A DNA stretch of 33,838 bases, from contig CALKBB010000142.1 of the NCBI GenBank assembly GCA_937989795.1, positions 1 through 33,838 of the forward strand, written 5' to 3'. The notes under the pieces are model-generated. The model had not been told where the DNA came from, did not search any database, and was given only the letters and a program-made list of their open reading frames with translations. This document shows positions 21,401 to 30,892 of the stretch, piece after piece. Made by a program: the position numbers and the translations under genes. Source of the stretch: an uncultured Collinsella sp. Its GTDB lineage: Bacteria > Actinomycetota > Coriobacteriia > Coriobacteriales > Coriobacteriaceae. Each line of letters starts with the position of its first letter. Position 1 is the first letter of the stretch.

Positions 21401-21866
21401 CCGCTATCAGGACAAGGTGCTCGAGACTTACGCGCGCTCCCTTCTGGAAGCCGCTAAGGCCGAGAACCATGTGTTCGAGGACCTCGAGATGATTGAGCGC
21501 CTGGCTTCCGCCAGCCCCGAGATCATCGCCGTGCTCGACACCATGTCCAAGCGCGACCAGCTCGACCTTCTTCCCAAGGTGGCAGCTGCCTTTAAGTATG
21601 TTGCCGAGGAAGACGAGGATGTAGTGGGCGTGACCGTCACCACGGCGATCCCGCTCGACGACGAGCTGCGTCAAACCATCACTAAGAAATGCGAGCAGGA
21701 CTTCGGCCGCAAGGTATTCCTTATCGAGCAGGTCGACCCGTCTATCGTGGGCGGCCTGGTGCTCGAGGCCCGCGGCGAGCGTCGTGACATTTCCGTCAAG
21801 ACGCAGCTGCGCATCGCACAGGAGACCCTCGCAAACTCTGCTAATTCGTACGGAGGTGAAGCCTAA
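21390..21866 (+). CDS. atpH: ATP synthase F1 subunit delta
   Basis: The 158-residue delta subunit links the F1 head to the b stalk. The N-terminal helical domain (YQDKVLETYARSLLEAAK) and the C-terminal part (VTVTTAIPLDDELRQTITKKCEQDFGRKVFLIEQVDPSIVGGLVLEARG) match the family; GGLVL near the end is typical. It overlaps atpF by 11 nt, and its TAA overlaps the atpA ATG by one base, so translation is coupled. Confidence 0.94.
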   Translation: MPTSRYQDKVLETYARSLLEAAKAENHVFEDLEMIERLASASPEIIAVLDTMSKRDQLDLLPKVAAAFKYVAEEDEDVVGVTVTTAIPLDDELRQTITKKCEQDFGRKVFLIEQVDPSIVGGLVLEARGERRDISVKTQLRIAQETLANSANSYGGEA

Positions 21867-23464
21867 TGTCCGAAACCCTCAATGCCCAGGATATCGCCAA
21901 GAAACTGCAGGAGCAGCTCACGAGCCTCTCCGCGACGGTCGATACGCATGAGGTTTCAACGGTCGACGAGGTAGGCGACGGCATCGCGCGCGTCACTGGC
22001 CTCAAGAGCGCCATGGCAGGCGAGCTTCTGGAGTTCAAGAGCTCCGATACCGGTGAGACCGTCTTCGGCCTTGCCCAGAACCTTGACCGTGACGAGGTCG
22101 GCGCCGTTCTGTTTGGTGCCGTCGACTCCATCAAGGAAGGCGACGAGTGCCGCACCACTGGCCGCATTATGGATATCCCCGTGAGCCGTGCCATGCTCGG
22201 CCGCGTCGTCAATCCGCTCGGCCAGCCCATCGACGGTTTGGGTGACATTGTCGCCACGCATCGTCGCCCCATCGAGTTCAAGGCCCCCGGTGTCATCGAC
22301 CGTACCCCGGTGTGCGAGCCGGTTCAGACTGGCCTGTTGGCTATCGACTCCATGGTGCCTATCGGTCGCGGCCAGCGTGAGCTTATCATCGGCGACCGTA
22401 AGACCGGCAAGACCGCTATCGCCATCGACGCCATCCTCAACCAGCGTGGCAAGGGCATGGTCTGCATCTATGTCGCCATCGGCCAGAAGGCCTCCACGGT
22501 TGCCAACATCCGCGAGACCCTCGCTCAGCACGGTGCGCTCGACTACACCATCATCGTTTCGGCCACCGCTGCCGATTCCGCCCCTATGCAGTACATCGCG
22601 CCTATGGCCGGTGCCGCTATCGGCGAGTTCTTCATGTACAACGGCGAGGACGGCAAGCCCGCCAGCGAGACCAATCCCGGCGGCCACGTGCTCGTCATCT
22701 ACGACGACCTGTCCAAGCAGGCTGTGGCCTACCGTCAGATGTCGCTGACGCTGCATCGTCCGCCCGGACGCGAGGCCTATCCTGGCGACATCTTCTACCT
22801 GCACTCTCGTCTGCTCGAGCGTGCCGTCAAGATGTCCAAGAAGAACGGTTACGGCTCCATGACGGCTCTGCCGATCATCGAGACCCAGGACGGCGACGTC
22901 TCGGCCTACATTCCGACCAACGTCATTTCCATTACCGATGGTCAGATCTACCTGCAGTCCGAGCTCTTCTTCCAGGGCCAGCGCCCGGCAGTCGACGTGG
23001 GCATCTCCGTGTCCCGCGTCGGTGGTGACGCACAGACCAAGGCTATGAAGCAGGTCGCCGGCAACCTCCGTCTGGACCTCGCTTCGTACCAGGAGCTCGC
23101 CGGCTTTACGCAGTTCGGCTCCGACCTCGACGAGGCCACGCAAAAGCAGCTTACCCACGGCGCTCGCATGACTGAGCTCCTTAAGCAGCCGCGCTACAAG
23201 CCGTTTGAGGTTGGCGAGCAGATTGCAGTTCTGTTTGCAGGCAACGAGGGCTTCCTCGACGATCTCGAGATTGCCGACGTGCTGCCTTTCCGCGCTGAGC
23301 TTATCGAGTACCTGGACAACGGCTTTGGCTCGCTGCTCGATAAGGTTCGCGCCAAGAAGATCGACGATGACACCAAGGCTGAGCTTCTGCGCGTTATCGG
23401 TGACTTCAAGCAGCAGTTCATGGCCAAGCACCATGCCGATACGACTGGATCAGAGGAGAACTAA
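21866..23464 (+). CDS. atpA: ATP synthase F1 subunit alpha
   Basis: The 532-residue alpha subunit carries the non-catalytic nucleotide sites of F1. It has the P-loop GDRKTGKT (176-183), GRVVNPLGQPIDG, VCIYVAIGQKASTVANI, LVIYDDLSKQAVAYRQMSL and the PGREAYPGDIFYLHSRLLERA block. The C-terminal helical domain is complete. Its ATG overlaps the atpH stop by one base; GGAGGTGAAG lies upstream. Confidence 0.97.
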   Translation: MSETLNAQDIAKKLQEQLTSLSATVDTHEVSTVDEVGDGIARVTGLKSAMAGELLEFKSSDTGETVFGLAQNLDRDEVGAVLFGAVDSIKEGDECRTTGRIMDIPVSRAMLGRVVNPLGQPIDGLGDIVATHRRPIEFKAPGVIDRTPVCEPVQTGLLAIDSMVPIGRGQRELIIGDRKTGKTAIAIDAILNQRGKGMVCIYVAIGQKASTVANIRETLAQHGALDYTIIVSATAADSAPMQYIAPMAGAAIGEFFMYNGEDGKPASETNPGGHVLVIYDDLSKQAVAYRQMSLTLHRPPGREAYPGDIFYLHSRLLERAVKMSKKNGYGSMTALPIIETQDGDVSAYIPTNVISITDGQIYLQSELFFQGQRPAVDVGISVSRVGGDAQTKAMKQVAGNLRLDLASYQELAGFTQFGSDLDEATQKQLTHGARMTELLKQPRYKPFEVGEQIAVLFAGNEGFLDDLEIADVLPFRAELIEYLDNGFGSLLDKVRAKKIDDDTKAELLRVIGDFKQQFMAKHHADTTGSEEN

Positions 23465-23469
23465 GCCCT

Positions 23470-24377
23470 ATGGCCAACCTTCGCGACATTAAGAAGCGAA
23501 TCTCCTCGGTTACCACGACCAAGCAGATCACGCGCACGATGGAGATGGTCTCTACGGCCAAGATCCGTCGTGCCCTCGATCGCTCCAAGCAGGCCGAGCC
23601 CTATAAGGAGGCGCTGACCGACGTCATGTTGACGGTCGCCGGCGACGCCTCCTGCTCGGGCACCGATCCCATGCTACAGAAGCATGAGAGCGTCAAGCAT
23701 GGCCTGATTGTCGTTATTGCCTCGGACCGCGGCCTTGCCGGCGGTTTCAATACGACGGTGGAGCGCACGGCCGAAAAGCTCGCCGCTTCTTGGGCGAACG
23801 ATGGCATCGAGTGCGAGATCATTGCGTGTGGACGTAAGCCGGCCACGTATTTCCGCGACCGCGCAAACGTCGTCATGCACTTTGAGGGCAACTCCTCTGA
23901 GCCCGATTTTAATCAGGCCCGCATGATCTCCTCTCATATCTGCGATGCGTATCGTGCCAGTGAGCTTGACCGTGTCGAGCTTGTCTACCACCACGCCAAG
24001 AACCGCGTGGATCAGGAGCTTCGCGTCGAGCACTTGCTGCCGCTCGATCCCGAGATGATCGCTATGGCCCACGGTCCGCGTAAGAACGAGACCGACGCCC
24101 CTAAGCGCATCTCGTCCACGTTCGAGTTCGTGCCCTCTCCCGAGCATGTTCTCGGCAAGCTTGTACCGTCGTATATCCTGACGGTCATCTACCAGGCCCT
24201 GATCGATTCGGCGGCTGCCGAGCAGGGTGCACGCCGCAAGGCCATGCACTCCGCGACGGAAAACGCCACCGCGATCATCTCGACCCTTACCCGCACGTAT
24301 AGTCGCGTGCGCCAGGCTTCGATCACGACCGAGATTAACGAGATCGTCGGCGGAGCCTCAGCATTGGAGGAACAGTA

Positions 24378-24378
<1 letters not shown>
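23470..24378 (+). CDS. atpG: ATP synthase F1 subunit gamma
   Basis: The 302-residue gamma subunit is the central rotor shaft. The N-terminal helix (LRDIKKRISSVTTTKQITRTMEMVSTAKIRRA) and the C-terminal helix (SAAAEQGARRKAMHSATENATAIISTLTRTYSRVRQASITTEINEIVGGA) are both canonical, with the VIASDRGLAGGFN region between. It starts six nt after atpA, and its TAA overlaps the atpD ATG by one base. Confidence 0.96.
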
Positions 24379-25832
<1,454 letters not shown>

Positions 25833-25835
25833 GTT

Positions 25836-26228
25836 ATGCGTATCCGCATCGTGTGCCCCGTGAGCCTCGCCTATGAGGGTGACGCTGCGTTTGTGTCGAT
25901 TCCGTCTACGGATGGCGAGTTTGGCGTTTTACCTGCTCACTCCAGCGAAATCTGCACGATCGACCGCGGTTACGTTCGCGTTTCCGATAAGGCCATGGGC
26001 ACTGTCGACCACACGTTTGCCGTGGTCGGCGGCTACGCCCAGGTTGCGGAAGATGTCGTGACCGTCCTCGCCGAGCGCGCTTGCGATTTGGCGACCGTCG
26101 ACGCCGACAAGGTTAAAGCTGATATTCAAGGTTTTGAAGAGAAGCTGGGTAATTTGTCGGAGGATGATGCACGCCGCGCCTACCTCTATAATGAAATCGC
26201 ATGGTGTAAGCTCAAGCTTGCCCAATAG
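25836..26228 (+). CDS. atpC: ATP synthase F1 subunit epsilon
   Basis: The 130-residue epsilon subunit sits on gamma and regulates ATP hydrolysis. The N-terminal beta sandwich (CPVSLAYEGDAAFVSIPSTDGEFGVLPAHS) and AVVGGYAQVAEDVVTVLAERA are canonical, followed by a short C-terminal helical hairpin. It starts three nt after atpD. A terminator follows, ending the operon. Confidence 0.93.
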   Translation: MRIRIVCPVSLAYEGDAAFVSIPSTDGEFGVLPAHSSEICTIDRGYVRVSDKAMGTVDHTFAVVGGYAQVAEDVVTVLAERACDLATVDADKVKADIQGFEEKLGNLSEDDARRAYLYNEIAWCKLKLAQ

Positions 26229-26264
26229 TCAAACGCTTTAGCGTTCGACCATTTGCGAACACAT

Positions 26265-26303
26265 CATGCCCGGGATGGCCCAGCCACCCCGGGCATGCTT
26301 TTT
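26265..26303 (+). terminator. Terminator of the atp operon
   Basis: CATGCCCGGG (26265-26274) and CCCGGGCATG (26288-26297) are exact complements; the 13-nt loop can partly pair (TGG/CCA). TTTTT follows (26299-26303). The murA ribosome site begins immediately afterwards, so murA may be expressed by read-through or from a promoter not visible to me. Confidence 0.88.
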
Positions 26304-26316
26304 GAAAGGGTAGACC

Positions 26317-27600
26317 TTGGATATTATCCGCGTTGAGGGTGGCCACGCCATCGGAGGTTCCGTGCCTGTTTCGGGTGCTAAGAACTCCGCGCTCAAACTT
26401 ATGGCGGCAACGCTTCTGGCGCCGGGCAAGACGACGCTGCGGAACGTGCCCGATATTTCCGATGTCCACGTGATGGGCAAGGTGCTCAAGGGCATGGGCG
26501 CTACGATCGATGTTCTCGACGAGCACACGCTCGAGATCGATACCTCCCAGGTCGATTCTTGGGAGGCGCCCTACGAGCTTGTCGCCAAGATGCGCGCCTC
26601 CACGGCTGTGATGGGCCCCCTGCTGGGTCGTTTCCATCGCGCCAAGATCGCCATGCCGGGCGGCTGTAACCTGGGTGCTCGCAAGATCGATATGCATATC
26701 TTGGGTCTCGAGGCTCTGGGCGTCGAGTTCGACACCGCCCACGGCTACATCAACGCCAGTGCTCCCCAGGGTCTGCACGGCACCACCGTCACGCTCGAAT
26801 TCGCGAGCGTGGGCGCCACCGAGAACCTCATCATGGCTGCCGTGCGCGCACAGGGCACCACGGTTATCGACAACGCTGCCCGCGAGCCCGAGATCGTCGA
26901 CCTTGCCAACATGCTCAACGAGATGGGTGCCAAGATCGTCGGCGCAGGCACGCCCGTCGTGACCATCGAGGGCGTGGAGGAGCTGCATCCCGTTACCCAT
27001 TGCGTGGTGGGCGACCGCATCGAGGCCGGCACCTTTATCGTCGCCGGCGCCCTCATGGCCGATGAGCGCGGCGTCGATGTTACGGGCTTCTGCCCCATCC
27101 ACCTGGGAATGGTGCTCAAAAAGATGGAACTTATGGGCATCGAGTGCGAGCGTATCGAGAACGGCGTCCACGTCAATCGCGTCGAGCGCATCAGGCCGGT
27201 CGATATCCAGACGCTTCCGTTCCCGGGTTTCCCGACCGACATGCAGGCGCAGATCATGGTGCTTTCGGCCCTTGCCGACGGAAGCTCCGTAATTACCGAG
27301 AACATCTTCGAGAACCGCTTCATGTTCGCCTCCGAGCTCGTGCGTATGGGTGCCGATATTCGTATCGAGAGCCATCACGCCATGATTCACGGCGTCAAGG
27401 GCTTCTCGGGCGCACAGGTCACCTCACCCGACCTGCGTGGCGGCGCGGCGCTTGTGGTTGCCGGTCTTATCGCCGATGGCGTTACCGAGGTCTCGGCCAT
27501 CCATCACATCAAACGTGGCTACGAGCAGTTTGTCGAAAAGCTGCAGGCGCTCGGCGCGCATGTCGAGCATGCTACCGTCCCCGATCCCGTCATCTACTAA
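26317..27600 (+). CDS. murA: UDP-N-acetylglucosamine 1-carboxyvinyltransferase
   Basis: MurA transfers enolpyruvate from PEP to UDP-GlcNAc, the first committed step of peptidoglycan synthesis and the target of fosfomycin. The TTG start at 26317 follows AAAGGG. The 427-residue protein has SGAKNSALKLMAA (19-31, with Lys22 and Asn23), the active-site loop MPGGCNLGARKIDMH with Cys117 (the form normally sensitive to fosfomycin), and the C-terminal TPFPGFPTD-like TLPFPGFPTDMQAQ, TENIFENRFMF and DLRGGAALVVAGL. An LCP-family gene follows after 12 nt, so the two envelope genes probably form one operon. Confidence 0.96.
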   Translation: MDIIRVEGGHAIGGSVPVSGAKNSALKLMAATLLAPGKTTLRNVPDISDVHVMGKVLKGMGATIDVLDEHTLEIDTSQVDSWEAPYELVAKMRASTAVMGPLLGRFHRAKIAMPGGCNLGARKIDMHILGLEALGVEFDTAHGYINASAPQGLHGTTVTLEFASVGATENLIMAAVRAQGTTVIDNAAREPEIVDLANMLNEMGAKIVGAGTPVVTIEGVEELHPVTHCVVGDRIEAGTFIVAGALMADERGVDVTGFCPIHLGMVLKKMELMGIECERIENGVHVNRVERIRPVDIQTLPFPGFPTDMQAQIMVLSALADGSSVITENIFENRFMFASELVRMGADIRIESHHAMIHGVKGFSGAQVTSPDLRGGAALVVAGLIADGVTEVSAIHHIKRGYEQFVEKLQALGAHVEHATVPDPVIY

Positions 27601-27612
27601 TGCAGGTTGCCT

Positions 27613-28839
27613 ATGTTTAACAAGAAACCCCTAGCGGATAACACCCGAAGACCCTCGACTGGTGCGCAGGCCAAGATCTACAGCCGCGACAATGTCGCAC
27701 GCTATTCCGAGCGCGCCCGTCAGCGCCGTCGCGGCCGCACGGTTCGCCGCGTAGCTCTCATCGCCGTACTCGGCGTGCTGCTGAGCGCCACGACTGCTGC
27801 GGGTCTGTGGTTTGCCACTATCATGGGCAAGCTTGGCGACTCCAATGTCATTACCAACAACCTGCGCCAGATTCTGGTCGATACCAATGAGGCAAAAGAT
27901 CCGTTCTACGTGTTGCTTCTTGGTACCGACGGTCGTCCGGGCGAGGATACGTATCGTGCCGACTCGATTATCCTGGCACGCATCGACCCCACGCAAAAGC
28001 AGACGACGCTCATTTCCGTTCCGCGCGACACCAAGGTCGTGTACAAGGGCGAGACCATGAAGATCAACGCCTGCCACACCGTTGGCGGCGCCGAGGCCAT
28101 GGTCCAGGCGGTCAACGAGCTGTGCGGCGTGCAGATTTCTCACTATGCCGAGGTCAGCTTTGACGGCATGCAGTCGCTTATTGATTCGGTTGGCGGTATC
28201 GACATCAACGCGACCGACGACGTCGACGATCCCGAGCATCTGGATATTAAGATTACCGCTGGCCAGCAGCATATGGACGGTGCCACTGCCCTTACCTATG
28301 CCCGCTGCCGCTACACCTATGCCGACGGCGATTACACGCGCATGCGCCATCAGCGTCAGGTGCTTGGCGCCCTTGCCAACCAGATTCTCAATAACTTCGA
28401 TGCCACGAAGATCTTTGGCCTGGTTAATTCGCTGTCCGATATGCTCGTAACCGATATGAGCGTTCAGGATATCGTGTCCACGGTCAATGCCATGCGCGGC
28501 ATGGATGTCGAGGGCATCTACTCGGCCAACCTGCCCTCGTACGCCGACGACAGCACTATGATCGACGGCGTGAGCTATGTCTTTGTTTACGAAGACGAGC
28601 TTAAGGAAATGATGGCCCGCGTCGACGCCGGTGAGGATCCCAAGGGCCCCAACACCATGGGCCTTTCAGACGGCTCCAGCTCCACGATCGGTGACCTCAA
28701 CAACAATACGTCCGAGGACTACGCATATGGCACCGCGACCTCGTCGGGTGGCTCGGACGATTCCGACGATTCGAGCGACGGCTCCGATTACTACGAAGAG
28801 CCCACCGGTGACGGCAACGGCTACGAAGCCAACTATTAG
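27613..28839 (+). CDS. LytR-CpsA-Psr (LCP) family cell-wall glycopolymer ligase
   Basis: The 408-residue protein has a cytoplasmic, strongly basic N-terminus (to about 45), one membrane helix (46-69) and an extracellular LCP domain: VLLLGTDGRPGEDTYRADSIILARID, TTLISVPRDTKV, and KINACHTVGGAEAMVQAVNELCGVQISHYAEVSFDG, then IDSVGGIDI and GATALTYARCRY. These include the conserved Asp and Arg residues for Mg2+ and polyprenyl-phosphate binding. LCP enzymes attach wall teichoic acid-like or capsular polymers to peptidoglycan. The last 75 residues are a Ser/Asp/Gly-rich low-complexity tail. The start is ATG 27613; TTG 27607 is an alternative. The stop codon is one base before repeat element B. Confidence 0.92.
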   Translation: MFNKKPLADNTRRPSTGAQAKIYSRDNVARYSERARQRRRGRTVRRVALIAVLGVLLSATTAAGLWFATIMGKLGDSNVITNNLRQILVDTNEAKDPFYVLLLGTDGRPGEDTYRADSIILARIDPTQKQTTLISVPRDTKVVYKGETMKINACHTVGGAEAMVQAVNELCGVQISHYAEVSFDGMQSLIDSVGGIDINATDDVDDPEHLDIKITAGQQHMDGATALTYARCRYTYADGDYTRMRHQRQVLGALANQILNNFDATKIFGLVNSLSDMLVTDMSVQDIVSTVNAMRGMDVEGIYSANLPSYADDSTMIDGVSYVFVYEDELKEMMARVDAGEDPKGPNTMGLSDGSSSTIGDLNNNTSEDYAYGTATSSGGSDDSDDSSDGSDYYEEPTGDGNGYEANY

Positions 28840-28840
28840 A

Positions 28841-29005
28841 GTTACGCGGGCTTACCAGCCCGCGTAACGGCTCGACGCTGCGCGCCGCCCAAGGCGACAA
28901 TTTGTCATTCAAAAGGCAGGGCATGACCAGAAGGTCAATGCCCTGCCTTTTTCATGCCAACTTGTTCGCCTTGGACGTCGCTCGCTGACGTTGGCTCAAC
29001 CTGCG
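28841..29005 (+). repeat. Structured intergenic element, copy B
   Basis: It starts one base after the LCP gene stop. Hairpin 1 is a perfect 12-bp stem (28841-28852 with 28857-28868) with loop TACC, as in copy A but with two base pairs replaced by other pairs. The linker TCGACGCTGC is identical. Hairpin 2 joins 28886-28900 with 28962-28977 (CCAAGGCG/CGCCTTGG core, the same bulged T, ACAA/TTGT), and encloses a strong terminator hairpin. The 3' end CGCTGACG...GCTCAACCTGCG matches copy A. Confidence 0.7.
28911..28952 (+). terminator. Terminator nested in element B
   Basis: AAAAGGCAGGGCATGACC (28911-28928) pairs with GGTCAATGCCCTGCCTTTTT (28933-28952) around an AGAA loop, with one bulged base, and ends in five T. 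It should end the murA-LCP transcript. Confidence 0.9.
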
Positions 29006-29028
29006 ATGCCGACTACTTTTCTTGCACC

Positions 29029-29065
29029 AAAAATCGCCCCGTTCTCTGTTGAGGACGGGGCGATT
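29029..29065 (-). terminator. Terminator of pepT
   Basis: On the minus strand AATCGCCCCGT (29065-29055) pairs exactly with ACGGGGCGATT (29042-29032), followed by TTTGG. It lies 26 nt after the pepT stop. Confidence 0.85.
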
Positions 29066-29091
29066 CGTCTTTTGGGCTTATGCAGCCAGTC

Positions 29092-30339
29092 TTATGCGAA
29101 ACGGGCGACGAGTTCCTGCAGGACGTCGGTCATCTTGACGAGCGAGCTGACCGGGACAAACTCGTTGACGCCGTGGTAACAGTAGCCGCCTGTCGAGAGG
29201 TTGGGGCAGGGCAGGCCGCGGAACGACAGCTGTGCGCCGTCGGTGCCGCCGCGAATCGGCAGTACTTGGGGCTCAACGCCGCAGGCAAGGTAGGCTTCCT
29301 TGGCAACATCAATAAGCTCGGGATAGTCACGAACGATCTCGGCCATATTTCGATACTGCTGCTTAATCTCGACCGTTACGCGCTCCTCGCCTAGTCGCTG
29401 GTTGAGCAGTGCGGCGGCGGCATTCATCAGCTCGAGTTTCTGCTGGAACTTGGCGGCATCGTGATCACGGACGATATAGCGCGCCGTGGCATGGTCGACC
29501 GTTGCCGAGACGCCCTCAAGGTGATAGAAGCCCTCGTAGCCCTCGGTGTATTCCGGGCGCTGCTCGTAAGGGAGCAGGGCGTTGAAGTCGCAGAACAGGT
29601 TGCCCGCGTTGACCATGCGCCCCTTGGCGTCGCCGGGGTGAATGGACTGGCCCTCAAAGCGAACGGTTGCCTCGGCGGCGTTGAAGCACTCCCACTCAAG
29701 CTCGCCAACCGGACCGCCGTCGACCGTGTAAGCGTACTTGCAGCCGAAGGCCTCGATATCCAACAGCTCGGCACCGTGACCGATTTCCTCGTCCGGGCAG
29801 AAGCAAATGCCGAGCGCGGGATGGGGCAGGGAGGGATCCTGCGCGATGCGTGCGACAAGCGCCATGATTTCGGCGACACCCGCCTTGTCGTCGGCGCCCA
29901 GCAGCGTAGTTCCGTCGGTGCAGACAAGGTCCTCACCCACCAGGTTGTTGAGGGCAGGAAGTTTGGCGGTGCTCATGGACACGGGCTTGCCGTCGACGAT
30001 GCCGCAAACCAGATCGCCGCCCTCGTAGTGCACGATGTGCGGCGCTACGCCGGCGCCCGGCGCGACCTCGGTGGTATCGAGGTGCGCGATCAGGCCCAGG
30101 GCGGGCTTATTCTCGGAACCAGCGCTAGCGGGAATGTGCGCGCAGACATAGGCGTTTTCGGTTACATGGGCATCGGTTGCACCCAACTCGCGCAGTTCTT
30201 CGGCAAGCACGTTGGCAAGGTCAAACTGTACGGTGCTCGACGGCACCTGGTCGCAGTTGGCATCCTCGGACTGCGTGTTGATCTGGACGTAGCGCAAAAA
30301 GCGTTCGAGGACATCGGGGCTCGTGGTGGTGTTTTCCAT
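29092..30339 (-). CDS. pepT: Peptidase T (tripeptidase), M20 family
   Basis: PepT is a zinc aminopeptidase that removes the N-terminal residue of tripeptides in the cytoplasm. The 415-residue protein has the metal-site motifs IAHLDTTEVAPG (His86, Asp88), LLGADDKAGVAEIM (Asp150), CPDEEIGHGAE (Glu184/185) and YTVDGGPVGELEWE, and the late GGTDGAQLSFRGLPCPNLSTGG and NEFVPVSSL. The chosen ATG (30337-30339) follows GGAG at eight bases; the open frame upstream to 30435 has unlike residues and runs through the divergent promoter region. It is divergent from the metalloregulator gene, with a palindrome between them. Confidence 0.94.
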   Translation of the reverse strand: MENTTTSPDVLERFLRYVQINTQSEDANCDQVPSSTVQFDLANVLAEELRELGATDAHVTENAYVCAHIPASAGSENKPALGLIAHLDTTEVAPGAGVAPHIVHYEGGDLVCGIVDGKPVSMSTAKLPALNNLVGEDLVCTDGTTLLGADDKAGVAEIMALVARIAQDPSLPHPALGICFCPDEEIGHGAELLDIEAFGCKYAYTVDGGPVGELEWECFNAAEATVRFEGQSIHPGDAKGRMVNAGNLFCDFNALLPYEQRPEYTEGYEGFYHLEGVSATVDHATARYIVRDHDAAKFQQKLELMNAAAALLNQRLGEERVTVEIKQQYRNMAEIVRDYPELIDVAKEAYLACGVEPQVLPIRGGTDGAQLSFRGLPCPNLSTGGYCYHGVNEFVPVSSLVKMTDVLQELVARFA

Positions 30340-30387
30340 AAAGACCGCTCCAATCTTGGTCGTCGTGTGCAACAAGAACTCTAGCAC

Positions 30388-30405
30388 GGTATGCCACGGC
30401 ATACC
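30388..30405. promoter_or_regulatory. Palindromic operator candidate between pepT and the DtxR/MntR-like gene
   Basis: GGTATGCC (30388-30395) and GGCATACC (30398-30405) are exact reverse complements separated by two bases. The site lies 48 bases upstream of the pepT start and 54 bases upstream of the regulator start. Size and symmetry fit a DtxR/MntR-type dimer site; the adjacent regulator is the obvious candidate to bind it. A TAGAAT at 30423-30428 could be the -10 box of the regulator gene. Confidence 0.6.
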
Positions 30406-30459
30406 ACGACGCTTGGATGGGGTAGAATCAGCCATTGAATGCAGAAGGGACGGAAGATC

Positions 30460-30882
30460 ATGGATACGACAAATAGCTCGCGCGAACTACATCTGACGGT
30501 GGCGAACGAAGACTACTTGGAGTGCATGGTTCGCATTGAAAGCGAAGAGGGGGAAACCAACGGCGTGCGATCGGTCGACATCGCGCAGCGTCTTGGCGTC
30601 TCCAAGGCATCGGTCAATAAAGCGGTTTCGGCGCTCAAGGCATCCGAACTTGTCGAGCAATCGCACTACGGCAAGGTAGTCCTGACCGATCGCGGCCGCG
30701 AGGTTGGCACGGCTATCTGGTACCGTCATCGCCTCGTCCGCACGTTTTTGGTTCAGGAGCTCGGTGTCGAATTTGAGCGAGCCGATTCCGAGGCCTGCAT
30801 GATGGAGCATGCTCTATCCGAGGACACGATGAACCGCTGGCTCGCCTATCTCGAAAAGCAGGGAATCAGCGTCGAGGAATAG
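30460..30882 (+). CDS. DtxR/MntR-family metal-dependent transcriptional regulator
   Basis: The 140-residue protein has an N-terminal winged helix (VRSVDIAQRLGVSKASVNKAVSALKASELVEQ, then YGKVVLTDRGREVG) and the dimerisation/metal domain. Aligned by eye with Bacillus MntR and DtxR, the likely metal ligands are Asp18 and Glu21 in NEDYLE, His90 in YRHRL, and Cys113, Glu116 and His117 in EACMMEH. That is a mixture of MntR-type (Asp, Glu, His) and DtxR-type (Cys, Glu, His) residues. There is no C-terminal SH3-like domain, as in MntR. The start is ATG 30460 (GGAAG upstream); ATG 30439 would add seven residues. The methyltransferase gene follows after 10 nt. It may regulate itself, pepT, or both through the palindrome at 30388. 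Confidence 0.88.
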   Translation: MDTTNSSRELHLTVANEDYLECMVRIESEEGETNGVRSVDIAQRLGVSKASVNKAVSALKASELVEQSHYGKVVLTDRGREVGTAIWYRHRLVRTFLVQELGVEFERADSEACMMEHALSEDTMNRWLAYLEKQGISVEE

Positions 30883-30892
30883 CGGGATATAT

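Noticed and set aside
21956..23434. Long antisense frame opposite atpA
   Set aside because: Antisense shadow of a highly conserved gene, with no ribosome site or recognisable domain.
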